A DNA stretch of 64,000 nucleotides, taken from contig NC_031773.1 in NCBI RefSeq assembly GCF_001522545.3, forward strand, positions 18,796,302 to 18,860,301, given 5' to 3'. The DNA is from Parus major. Its lineage: Eukaryota > Chordata > Aves > Passeriformes > Paridae. The position numbers were made by a program, and so were the translations under genes. Below, in pieces: positions 12,501 through 24,800 of the stretch. Below the pieces are notes generated by a model. It saw only the letters and a program-made list of their open reading frames with translations, did no database searches and was not told where the DNA came from. Within the stretch, counting starts at the first letter, position 1. Each line of letters begins with the position of its first letter.

Positions 12501-15500
12501 TTCTTGTTCTAGGCTCAATTTGCCCCACTTGGGAAATTTTGTACATTCAGAAGAATAAAACCTAGGCATATGTTCCCTTATTATAAAAAGTACCTGCTCT
12601 CCAAAGAAATTTCCTTGTAATTATTTCCAAAATGACCTGGCTGAAATAACTGGTAAATTTCAAGGCTTAAATTGACAATGTATCAGATATTTGTGTAAAA
12701 TAATTGATTTATGCAGGCCTCACCATTTTAGCTATTGGTCAGTGTTTGAGACAGATTAGCTGGGAATTTGGAAACACATTTTGTTAAATTGTTCAAGTAA
12801 GCTTATTAGATATCTCGTAAAACATGAAAACAATAGCTTAATAGAACTTCCCTTTGTACTGAGGTGTGTAGCCCTACTTCACATCAGCAGGCACACATCT
12901 GGTGCATTCAGGACAAGGAAATGCACATCTGGATTACATGACAGCAGTGAGCCTCCAGCCTGCCTCTCAAATACTGAAAAGCCCTCCAGAGGTCTGGAAC
13001 TTCTCTTCTGATAGCCCTTCTGGTGACTCCAGGTGATCACCCACAGATGTCTAATGACAGAGGCTCCCACAGGCAGGGAGAAGCAGCTTCTCCAGAGCAG
13101 GGAATGCCTGAGGAAGAGGTCAACGCACATAGTCAGCAGCTGGACTAATTCAGCTGCAGATCAAGGTCATTGCCACTGACCTCAGTCTAAATTTGCAGAA
13201 CTCTTTAGCTGCTCCTGTTGGCAATATTTAAGCCTTCAAATTTAACAGATTAAATACAAAATAAATATATATTTTGACTTATTTTGCTGAGTCAAATTGG
13301 AGGCTTATGTCAAGAAAATTTGAAATCACAGTGAGAATCTTCACAAAGAGGTAAAATAGTGTTGTATATATGTTACAAAGTGAGAGGGGAGGGCTTAGAC
13401 AAGTCCCTGCCTTTGACAGGTTTCTGGCAGCACACAGCAGCTTTATTGAGGCAGCCAGCACCCCAAAACCCACTCTCACTCACAAATTCTTAAATAATGA
13501 CAGATCAGGCCTACAACAACATGAATAATTTATTGAGGAGACCAAGGAAAATAGACATAAGACTTTAAACAGACTACTTACTACACAGGATAACACAAAA
13601 AGGACTACTTGTAGATAAAAATACAGTGCATGGTAAAAAAGGCACTTATGTTAGAGCTAGCAAAATAATAGTACAGATTAAGAGTCAGTGTCACCAAAGC
13701 AAGATAGTGGTGTGCAGAGAGTCTCCTAATTTCTCTCAATCCTAGAGAGAGGTATCTTGATGTGAATGTCTCCATGTTGAGGAAATATTTTCTATGCTCT
13801 CTGAGGGAAGATGCCTGACAGGCAAGAGAAGGCTGTTACTGGGTTTCTGGTTTTGTTTGTGGTTGCTGTTGTTATTGTTTGTTTGTTTGCCTTCTTATAC
13901 ATACAAACTAGTAAAGAACTGTTATTCCTTTTCCCATAGCTTTTCCTGAAAGCCCCTTAATTTCAAAGTTATAATAATTTGGAGGGAAGGGGGTCATATT
14001 TTCCATTCCAAGGGAGGTTCTTCCTTGGCAGACACCTGTCTTTCAAACCAAGACAAATATCTAAAGGAGATTTTAGAAGTTAAAGTTTCAGAAATAAGTG
14101 ATGTAAAAGACTACATCTATCACAAATCAAAACTACAGAGATGAACCATTATTGAATTTATACAGGAGAGTTGTCAATGGAGTGCACCTTTTTAGAAACT
14201 TTTAATAATTGATTCCACTGTAACCTCTTGTTAACAGGAACTTAAGTTTCCCCCCTCTGCAAAGGAAATTGTTTTATGCAAAATACACGAACAGTACAGC
14301 CTTGTATGATTCAATTAATATTTAATTAATCATATACTTCATCATATTTATAGTCTCACCAAATGTTAATAGTTTTGTTGAAGTTTCCTTGTTGAATATC
14401 TCCTTTGCACTGAAATTTCAATTAGAAAATTTTGTAAAATGCAATCAACTCATACTTTACAGTCACACCTTGCTCTGCCATGGAGCTGTCCTGATTTCCC
14501 AGGTAGGTACTGTTTTGGGGCTGTGAGCTGGTTCTGCTGTGTCCCACAGCTTTACTGACACTGTTGTTCAGTTCAGAGTGAATCTGTGTAATTCCAAGAA
14601 TTATTCACAGTCTCACCAGAATGTTTTAAGCACCGTCTATACTTTCTGAGCTCAGGAGAGATATTTAAACAGCCTTTTATTTCCTTTATGCCTGGAAGGA
14701 GGTTCCTTCAGAAGGTCTCTGGCTCTCCTAGTCTTTTCTCTCCAGTTTCCTGCCTTTGCACCCTGGTGGTGATGATTCATGTGTTGGACACTCACGTGCA
14801 GGCAGAGTGTTAACACATCTGCCCACTACTGCAGTCACAGATGTTTCCTGTCTCACTGCAGAACTTCTGACAGCAATACCTTTCCATTATCACAACACCA
14901 CATATTCAAGGCAACCCTCTTCCCCATGTCCCCTTTCCACACATTGCCTCTTTGTCCAACCAGATGTTCACAGGATGTCCTCTCCTTATCTGAGTATCAT
15001 GGAGAGGGTTTAACTTTAGGTTTACATTGAGAGGGCTGGTCAGAGGGTGACTGCTGGGCCTGGTGAGGTGTGCAGGCAACTCAAGTATGGTTCCTGAGGC
15101 AGAGTCATGTCATGTGGCTGGCAACGGGGTCGTGCTAGTTGGAAGGTCAAACCCCCCTGTCATGGGAAAGAGGAGGTCCAAAGAGGCTGCTGAGGCTGGC
15201 TCTTAGATTATGTGTGATCCTGATTCATCCTGTGGCTGAGCACTGTAACCTTTAGATCTAAGTAACACATTCTTCTTACTCCTCTCAGCTGCTATGTTAA
15301 TCACGGGAAGATTTGAAACAGCTTCTACACAGCCTACTGGTGTCAGTAATGGTAGGCAGCATCAGGCACTTCATGCTGAATCACAAGCTTTTCTTGCTGC
15401 ATCTGGGCAAGCTGGCAGTTTCAATGTTTGGACAGGCTGCAGCAATGTTTTTCAGCAGCTTTCAGTATGTATCTTTCCAAACACTATTGTGCAAAGCTCA

Positions 15501-16934
15501 TACCTGCTCCAGATAGACTAAGAATGATGGAGAAAACACCTGCTTCCTGAGTAGATAATTCCAGGAGTTAATTACGTCCACTGTGAATAATGTGGTCCCA
15601 TTTCTGTTCTCATTTTATTTGGCTTAGCTTCCAGCTAAATAATCTTTCTGTCCTTTGACTATTAGAAATCTTCTACACAGATATTAAATTGAATCAACTC
15701 TGAACTTCCTCTTCAACAAATTAAATAGTTTGAAGTTCTGTTAGTAGGTTCCCTGGTATTTATATAATTCTTTTAAGTCATTCTGGAGGTCCTTTCACAT
15801 TTTTCAGCGTTCTTCAAAGAAAGCAGAAGTTAATGTTAGGCAGTATTCCAGGTACAGCCATAGAGTCTTCATCTCAGCTGTAGTGCAGGAATGCTCTAGG
15901 GTGCATTGTGCATTCTTGATCTTCTAACCATTCACGAAATTAAAGCCATTCTGGCCATGACTTCGTCATTGCATAAACCACCTGGTAACAGAAATTGTAT
16001 CATCACTGCTTTTTCTGACTTCAGTGCTCCACAAGTCCCACTATGTCTCTCTGAAAAGTCACACACATGTTTTCTGTTCTAATTCAAACAATTAAAAGTT
16101 CAACTCATTTATGAAAAAAAAGGTATTAGGAATCTGATTTTCATAATTTATTTCCAAGCCCAGATGCCTGTATGAGCTACAATGTTAATTCTGCTTTATA
16201 TTCACTAAAGCAGTTTCAGCTTGTTTGTGGTTTCGCTGATCCCTGTCTATGTTGCTGTATTTTAATACACAGCATATTCTGTAAGGCTAATGCATTAGTC
16301 TGGTTAAGAAATCAAAACAGGTATTTCCAGACTGAGAGGTTTCACTTGTTGAACCCCCAAGGGAATTTAACTCTGTACTGTGGACTTTTGACTGTTTTCA
16401 TTTCAATTGAATCAGAATTGTTATGCTGGGGATAAATTTGTACCGGCTTGTTCACTGGCTTATTTAAATGATTACACAATTGTCACACTCTAGGAAATAA
16501 TTCTGCTATTCAAAGCATAGGGCTAATCAGAATTTTTTCCTTGGAAATAAAAGATTATGGGTAAAAAGCATAGAGGAGAACAAGACTATATTATCTCATG
16601 AAAGCAATCAACAAACACTAATCCCTTTAAGTGCTCAGTTCTGAAGTGGAATAGCACTTGTGCATGGTATAGAATGTAAAAGGATCAGTCTGTACTACCA
16701 GCTAGGCAGAAAAAATAAGTGGAAAAGTACTCCAGTTTGCACCTTTCTGAAAGAAATGGTCCTTCTTTCTATTATTCACTGAATTGTTATTCGCACAGAT
16801 ATTTGTGATTTTCAGTTAATACTGCAAGAGAGAGAGTAATTATATTTGTTTTAGAAGTAATATTATTATGCCAGCACTAGTATTTCTTTTGCCTAATTAT
16901 CCCTTTGAATCACCCTATGTGAACCTTGCTTGGT

Positions 16935-17001
16935 TGTTTTCCTTTTTCCTTCTTTTTTCTTTTTTTTTGGTTTTTTAAAAAATTTATTTATTTATTTTTC
17001 T
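16935..17001. repeat. Polypyrimidine tract and ATTT repeat
   Basis: A run of T with interspersed C is followed by a short TTTA tandem repeat (three to four ATTTA overlaps). It is simple sequence, possibly the remnant tail of a retroposon, but no body is recognisable beside it. Confidence 0.6.
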
Positions 17002-18159
17002 GTTTTGAGTTTGAACAAAAGGTTTACCTGATTACAATAACTATTTTCTTTAGTTAAAAAAATGTCCAAGAAAAGACATCAGGCTGTACTTGACCACATT
17101 GGATTGCATTCAAGAACATGAAGGAGACCTGGCTGGGGATATTCAATACCTCATCATTCATACAAAGTTTTCTGATCTTTCTTATAGTTGCCCAGCAACA
17201 AAGTGTCCAAGTCAGTGCCTTTTAATTAATGACAGGGAAGAATGGGTTAATAATTAATGCAAAGATATGGGACTTCTGAAGTAAGGTCTTGACAGCTCAT
17301 GTCTTTAATGCTTGGAGCTGGCTTTTACCATAGGAAAATTATTTTTCTCACAATATTTAAATAAATGTCTCATAAGGTTATTGAAATTTAAACTGTGAAT
17401 TAAATGCCTCTCACTTTCAGATCATAATCAACGTCTGAACGATGTATATTCTACCAAGTAAGTTGAAGAAAAATGGTTTTGCCAGATACCTTAAAAACTA
17501 CATGGACAAAATACTCTTAAGGCATGGATTACTGTACAAAATGGGATTGCCAAGACATTAACACTGTCTTAATTTTGTCACTCCTTTGCCCTGCTGGGCT
17601 TATACATCCTAACTGATACCCAGCCATGTGACCTTTCCAAAGAATGTTCACAAGTACTCAGGTCTTTTATTCAGAGTACAGCTCTTAATAGAATTGTAAA
17701 ACAACTTGTAGGAAAGCCTTGTCTTCTGAAAATAGGCTGCAGCAGGGAGGTTGCAATTGTGTTTGAAAAATTTTATCAGAAATGTTTATTAGCCGTGGTA
17801 CTGCCCTGGGTCAGGACAGGGGGATGTTATCAGCACTTGACTCACGACAGACATATCACTTAGGTGAAGGCAAAAGCAAGGAGAAATATTTCACAGTGTT
17901 ACCAAGAGACGAGTTTCCTTGTGAAATTTATTGCCCATGAAAATAATGGATTGTAGAATTAACCTGTCACACAAAGAAACAGATAATGTGGCCTTGCTCT
18001 TGCTGCTCAATGGCCGTGGCCAGACCGGGGGTTACTGGCAACACAGGTGATGCTGAGTTACCTGCAGTTCCATGAAATAATTGCAGCAGAAATCTCCCAC
18101 TTATTTATTTGTTTACTTTTAACAGTGCAAAGATGCATGAGTTAATGTCTTCACGATGT

Positions 18160-18890
18160 CTTTTATGACACCAGGGCTGGCACTACTCCCGGGCCGATGG
18201 TCAGGCTCCGGCTGTCACAGAGCCGTGTGGCGAGGCTGGCCAGCCATTCCCAAGAAGAGGGCTTGGGGAAGTATCCCCAGAGGAATGTCACTGATGCCAC
18301 GGCTTCCCGCCACGGCGTCCGAGGGCCGTGCAGGTGTATTTTAGGTGCTCCCTCTGGAAGCAGCGCAGAAATAGGGAACACAAAAAGAAAGCCTTCTCCG
18401 AGAGACTCCAGGTAACTAGAGGCGTTGTGGGAACTGGAGACCCTGGCAATTAAAGCGCTTTAAAAATTCGTAGCTTATTGGTGCTGCCGGGGCTCCTGGC
18501 CGGGGGTCAGGCCGGGCCAGCCCCGGGCAGCCGCAGCCGCTCCCGCCGCCTCCCTCAGGCCTCTGGCGGGCAGCGGCGCCAAGGCGCGGGCAGCCCCGCG
18601 CGCCGCCAGATGGCGCTCGCCGCCAGCCTCAGGAGCCGCCGCGGCCCGATGGCGCCCGGCGGGAGGGCGGGGGCGGCTCGGGCCCGCCTTGGCCGCGCGT
18701 TAAGATCACCCAGAGAGGCCCTGGTTATTTTTACACGAGTGTTTGCGATTTTGGCAAATCCAGGTGAGCGCCTGGAGATTTCCAGGCAGAGCTTTCTCGC
18801 TGGGGCAGCGTTCCCGCCTGCCCCTGCAGGGCCTGCTGCGGGCCCCGGCGCCCTTGGGTTAAAGGCCGCGGCCTCATAGTATGTGTTGCC
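18160..18890. promoter_or_regulatory. CpG island, probable promoter
   Basis: In an otherwise AT-rich region, 18480-18720 is strongly GC-rich with more than 30 CpG dinucleotides counted by eye. It carries Sp1-like GGGCGG/GGGGCGG boxes, GCGC-rich NRF1-like sequence, and two GATGGCG motifs resembling YY1 sites (near 18609 and 18648). GC content is moderately raised from about 18160. No TATA box is obvious. Such islands normally mark promoters of broadly expressed genes, but no coding exon could be assigned to it in either direction. Transcription direction is unproven; the donor-like site downstream favours the plus strand. Confidence 0.75.
18680..18761 (+). other. Possible non-coding first exon ending in a splice donor
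   Basis: At the 3' edge of the CpG island the sequence reads AATCCAG followed by GTGAGCG, a good match to the consensus donor, with GT at 18762. A second donor-like CCAG/GTAACT occurs near 18410. The start shown is nominal. A CpG-island first exon of a coding or long non-coding transcript running rightwards fits, but no partner exon was identified. Confidence 0.3.
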
Positions 18891-18899
18891 CGGGTACCG

Positions 18900-21800
18900 G
18901 CTGGGCACGCTTACGGAATTACCACGGCTAAAGGAAACTCTCACCGTGCCATTGACTTCCAGTCTCTGCCACCAAACTTTTTTTCTTTTATTTTTTTTTA
19001 AACAAATACACTACATTTTGTATGCAGTATTTTGTGCTGCACTTGCATTACAAAAGGCAGTAAATAGCAATAAAAGCATTTTAAAACTATTTTAAACAAA
19101 GTTTTAGTTGTGTGTGACATAATTCAGAAATTTTGAAATAATTTGGAAATGTTATTTTTTTTGAATGGAAATCATTGTACTTGAGCAGTATAATCTTAGT
19201 AATGTCTATTTTTCAGTTTGTTGACAAGAACAAGACAGAGAAGAGTTTCCTAGGAATGCAAGAAGCTGTTTAGTCTACTGGTTTATTAGAATGTCCACTG
19301 GTAATAGTTACCAACTTGCAGCATTTTTGCTGTCTCATCTGGAGGGGAATTCTAGCCAGGGAATTTGGGAAGTGTGTGCAATTTATTTTAGTGTTTGTAA
19401 TACTTTTGCAAGTTGTGTGCTGCTCATTAAAGAAGAAAAAAATGAGAAATGAACCTAAAATAACAGTGTAGAAATGTTCCAGAATGTAGTAGTTTTAATT
19501 TTCTTAGCATTAAACTAAGGCTTCAGGGAAGTGATGCATGCTTTCTGGTAGAAGTGATTTAGTGTCAGAAATATGAGATAAAACTGAGTTTGTGTGGGAG
19601 AGAAATAGATGGAAGTTTAACTGGAGAACATTTCTTATAAATTAGGACAACTGAGCAGAACAGCAGCAAGAATCTACTTCTGGTGGTTGTGGTTCTGCTG
19701 AAATACTGAGTTTTTTTTCTTTAAAGTCACAGGAAAAACATTCTAATTAATTAGATTTATTTACAACAACTGGGTTTGGGATTGAAATAATTGCCTTGAG
19801 ACTGAGTGCAGCTGCAACACACATTCCAGATGTGAAATGTAACACTGTGTTGTGGCCGACTTAATTTTTCTTATTTTAAAACCAGGATTCATCAGAATTA
19901 GTAACTGAATAAGTTACTATTGTCCTCTGAATTAATCCAATGCAGAGGTGCTGTCACATTTCCTCAAGCAATCAGATGTGTTTTGGGAATAGGTAGGGAG
20001 ATAGCTTCCTGCCAGATGAAAGGTCACCCTGAGAAAGATCATTCACTTGTGTCTGGGAAGTAGGAAACTCCTACCTCCTGGGGCATGCATGTTCACTAGA
20101 TTTAGTTTGCATTGCCGTTTGAAGCTCAAATCAGCAACAAGTTACCATCACACTCCTCACATGGATCATGCTGTGATCTTCAGATGAGGGAGTTCCCTTA
20201 GGTGGTTTTAAATATTAACTTTCTGGCAACAGCCCAGACTAGGTTGTAGGTATTTTACAGTGCTAAGCGATGGACCAAATTCCATCCCATGATAGACAAG
20301 GATGTTATGCAAAGGAATGGCAGTGTTTATCCTTGAATAAACAAGCCTCTTAATTTGCTCCTTCATGTTTCAGAAAGGACATACTGTGGACAACATAGGA
20401 AACAGCATAGAAACAGTGGCACACTTATAGAAAAATTATCTCCTAGAAGAAAGTGCGAAGTATCATTGTTTTGTGTGAGATATGGTACACTTGTATTCAT
20501 TTTTCCACTATAAATACATTTATTATGGGAAATCTAGAGATAGAACTCAATGCTCTTCATGTAATGTTTTTGCATCTACAGATGGAGATTAAGGGCATGG
20601 GTATTCAAAACACTGGAATTAGAGTTTACTTGACAGTGACACCAGAGAGTTAGGGTGGTTCCTGTGTCCTCTGTGTCTCTGCCTAGCCTATGTCTGTGCT
20701 GTGAGCTGTGTGAGTACCTGTTTTTCTCAGCCAAAAAAAAATAAATTAACAACAGACCAAGAACCTTCACATCACTGTACAGAAAACTTAGCCCAGTAGC
20801 CTGCATGTCACTATGGCACTGCAGCAGTAATGCTCAGAGAAAGCACAAGAATAATGAACAAAGAATGTGGACAGTGATCTTTCTGACCCTGCTTCCTGAG
20901 TCAGAAGTTGAATTAAAACTACTGTTTTGTTAAAAATTTTAGTAATTTTTACCACTGGACCAGCCTTTACTGAATTTCTCTGACTTTTTGACTTTTTGGC
21001 CTGCACAGAAGCTTGTGACAATATAATTATGCACTATGTGAAGAAATACCTGCTCTCTCCTCCTAATTTGACACATAATAATTTCAGTGGGTGCCCTGTA
21101 CGTTTTGTGTGGTGTGACACTGTGAATAGTCATTACCTCGTCACCTCTTCAGCACCATTCATTGTTTGTAGCCTTATTCATTTGTCTTTTTCCTACCTAG
21201 AGACTGCTCATCCATTTGGTTTTCTCTTATACAGAAACTATACTTGCTGTCTTGGATCATCTTCACTGCTATCTTCTCTGCTTTCCAACTTCTACCCTCC
21301 CTGAGGTGAAAGCACCAAATTGCATACAGAGACTTACCCAGCATGGACAGGTTTTTGTCAAAATAAACCATGAGAATAGATTATAACCTTGTTTTGATTT
21401 GTTTCTGAACAGATCTGATAAAACCAAGCCACAGAGTGGGATAAATGGTAGTGATGTCCTTTATGTATACATCAGTTGTCACAAAAGGAAAGAAATCTGA
21501 GTTTGGATCCTTTCTGCCTACCTTTGAAAAGGAAAGTGAACTAGTGCCTGAGCTACAGACTGATCAGGGCAGTCTCTCTTTGTTTTGTTGCACTGGTTTT
21601 GCTCAGAGCTCTTTCAAAGCCACTGGAGTAGGAACTGAACCCCAACCACTTTGCTTCCCAGGTGTGTGCCTTTATCACTTGTTTAGGGAAATAGTTCCTT
21701 GCTTATGTTCTTCTCTGTATGCCTTTGCTATGAACACCCTTTATAGCCCTCAATTTATTTCCTTGAAGAAGTTTGAGCTGATGTCCTCCAGGACACAAGA

Positions 21801-24800
21801 GTTCAGAATCCTGATGACTCAGGGCTGTTTTATGAAACAAACAACTGCAGTTGCTGAGGGTGCAGTTGCTAATTACTGAGATGGTATTACAACTACCTAA
21901 GCAGTGCAAGAAGTGGCTGCTCAGGAACAGCATATCATTATGGTGGAATTGTTGTGGTCCTTGCCTCACTGTGACTATTCAGACAAATTTATTTGGAAAT
22001 TGAAGAGGCATGGCTGGACCTCAGCTCATCTACTCACTCATTCCTACTAGCAGAGGTGCTTTCAATGATCAGAGAAAGGACAGATGTTTTTTTAGGCAAT
22101 ACTTAGGCAACAGTGGGCCTGTCAGCTTAAAACTGCATCTTTAAAACTAAAGATGTAATTTCTTCTGTGTATGGAGTCCAGGATTTCTGGTCCAAGCAAC
22201 ACACAGCTTCTGTGATATATCTGGCCTCAGTGTGAAGTCCTACCCATCTTCTCCCTTATCTCCCTGGTCTTCTAGGTTTTTGGAAACACTGCCAGAAAAA
22301 TCCCTTGCAGCAAGGAAGAATAAACACCTTTTAACCTATAGCTAAGAAAAAAAGACAAGAAAAGAGAAAAGGAATGTGGCCTATTTAGACTGTACAAGCA
22401 TTTTAGATAGGTGTAATTAGAGATAGCATTGTTGGCCTTCATTAATCTTAATTAGATATGGATTAGTAGGCAGCTCTCACTCTGGTCTGTACCTTTTCCC
22501 CATGGCTCTTCCTGCTCTGGAAGTATCCAGCAGCAACACTCAGTGCTGCTTTCTGGCCTTTTTCAGGCCTGGAGGTTTTCACAAAATGAACGTGTTTGAT
22601 TGCAGTCCACCTCATTAACAAGGAGCTGTTTCTGTATTGGCATGCCTGGATGATCACTCTAACCAGCATGGAAGGTGTTAGGTCTTCCAGGTGCAGTTTT
22701 ATGTGTCCTCCCAGCAGTCTTTACTAACAACAAACACAAGTCAGTGTTTGCAGCCTGAAAAATGGGAGAAATAAAATCACTTGTTTGCAGTTTTCTTTCT
22801 ACTTCAGGAAAAGGTTTTTGTTTGTGTCTAAAAATACAACTTTGTCTGCAAGCCCAACCAGCAATGCAGTATCACGGGTTGTCTGGGGACACAGCACTTG
22901 CCTTGTACATGACTCGAGGTTCATCTGCAATGCAAGAGGAACTAGCTGAGGTTTGCACATCACCCTGACACATACCCTCTGGACATAGTGACTCATATCT
23001 TTGCATCTGCACTATCATCCCTAACTTGGCAGATGAATCTATACAATGTTGCAACATGTATGTTACTCTTTTCCTCTCCTAAGAAAATCCTTGGCAAAAC
23101 AGAAGGTTCTAGATGGTTCTAGACCAGCAGTGTGAGCTGGTCTGACACCAGTGCTCTGTAGAGACACCAGAAAGTCAGGAGCTGAACTAATGGCAGTTGT
23201 TCCTTATCTCCTTTTCCATTTTTAACAAAAGGCCCAGGCTCTGCTGGTCTGGACATTTAAAATGTATTCCTTCCCACCTAATCCATTTCAAATAGTTGTT
23301 GAGAAACTGAAACAAGAGCACTTCAGGTATAAGGGTGATAGCCCAAGCACAGCTGTGTCACAATCAGATTGCCAGCTACTGTGTGCTGGTTTTCAACCTC
23401 CAGAAGTGTTTCCTCTTATTGCAGGTACATGATAAGATTGGTCCTAGTGAAATTTGGAGCTTGATGTAAATGTCTCATAGGAGTAGAGCTGGTATGGGTT
23501 CCTGCTGTGACAGAGGAGGAAGGACTTGCAGAACAGGTCAGATAGTTGAATCTCTCTTTGAATATGCCTGCTTTTCTCCCTATTGATTGTATTTTTAGCA
23601 AAGGAAGCCATGTTCCTGATTTAGTTGCCCTGGTGAAGTTATCACAGTCCTGCTGTTGCAGCGAGCTCTGTGCTGAAGTGAGCACTGAGGTACGCACTGA
23701 AAGCACTCATACCAATGTAGCATTTAAACAGAAAGAAAAGGAAATAAAGCAGTAACCATTCTAAGATGACAGATTGATTTGCCTACCTAGTGGGCCAGCA
23801 TTGAATGCTTTGTAACTGATTAAATAGGTGATAAAGTATTGCCCAATGCAGAATAAAAAAAATTAAAATATTATTGTGATAGATAATATATTACATATAT
23901 TGTATGTAATATATATATATGTATATATGTATATATTTATACATATATACATATATGTATAAATTATTTTACAGCTGATACAGTGACATGAAACAGGCCA
24001 TGAAAATCTGACACTTAGATGAACCCCAGAGCTAGAGCAAGGGGAAAGAGAGGGATTGAGAAGAGAGGGAAGGAGCAAAGCAGAAAGGAAGTAACATGGC
24101 AAATGGAGAGAAAAAAGCTTTTCAGCTTTCAACAGTGTTGAGACCTTGATTCATTCAGGTTGTTCATATGGTGAAACCGTCCTCACAAGAATTGTGCCTG
24201 AGATGTCTTTACTTTCTGTCTGAGCTTATGATAAACATTTACATGAGATTCTTTTTCCCCTGCAAAGAAAAGAGAATAGAGAACAGAATTTCTATTGATC
24301 TAGAAAGTCAAACTACAGTCATTAAAAACTTTGTAGAAGTTTAAAATCTACACTTATCTATCTTATTCTATATTTTGTTTTTTTTCTGGGCAGACATAAT
24401 AGCTCTTTTCCTGTATTTTGTTGTGAATTTTGTCATTCTGAAAATAAAATACAGCAGTTTGAAGAAAATCAGGGTATTGCAATGCATAGACAAAATCTTT
24501 CCAGGTGGAGAAAGAGTGATATCCTAATCCTTTCTGTCTCTGGTGTTTCTTAGCCAAAGTTATTTTGTTTTACGAAGGGTATTTTTCCCATAGCTGTAAT
24601 TCTGATATATATGTGTGTGTATATGGTAAGTAGTAGAGGAAAGAATTATAAGCTTCTCTGAACACATTACAGAAGAAAGCAAGTGGTAGTTGTTTACCTG
24701 ACAGTAGTGCATCCAATACTGGAAATGCCACAGCAGAGACATGGCAGGAACACTGTTACTGTGAAGCTTTCAATTTGTGCACTGGGAACAAATGATACTT

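Larger units (their letters stand above)
7578..18155. other. Non-coding region
   Basis: No coding exon is recognised on either strand. The stretch holds a perfect 19-bp palindrome at 9529-9547, a GTTT-rich tract near 13870-13890 and a polypyrimidine plus TTTA-rich tract at 16935-17000. Open frames longer than 60 codons (for example 9561-9911 minus) show no family motif and are treated as chance. Confidence 0.55.

Noticed and set aside
18478..18944. Open frames of about 130 codons on both strands in the CpG island
   Set aside because: A/R/G/P-rich frames are expected in GC-rich DNA where stop codons are rare; no conserved motif.
21445..21879. 144-codon plus-strand open frame
   Set aside because: The longest frame in the window, but with no domain, no Kozak or exon support and a mixed cysteine-rich composition; expected by chance in 64 kb.
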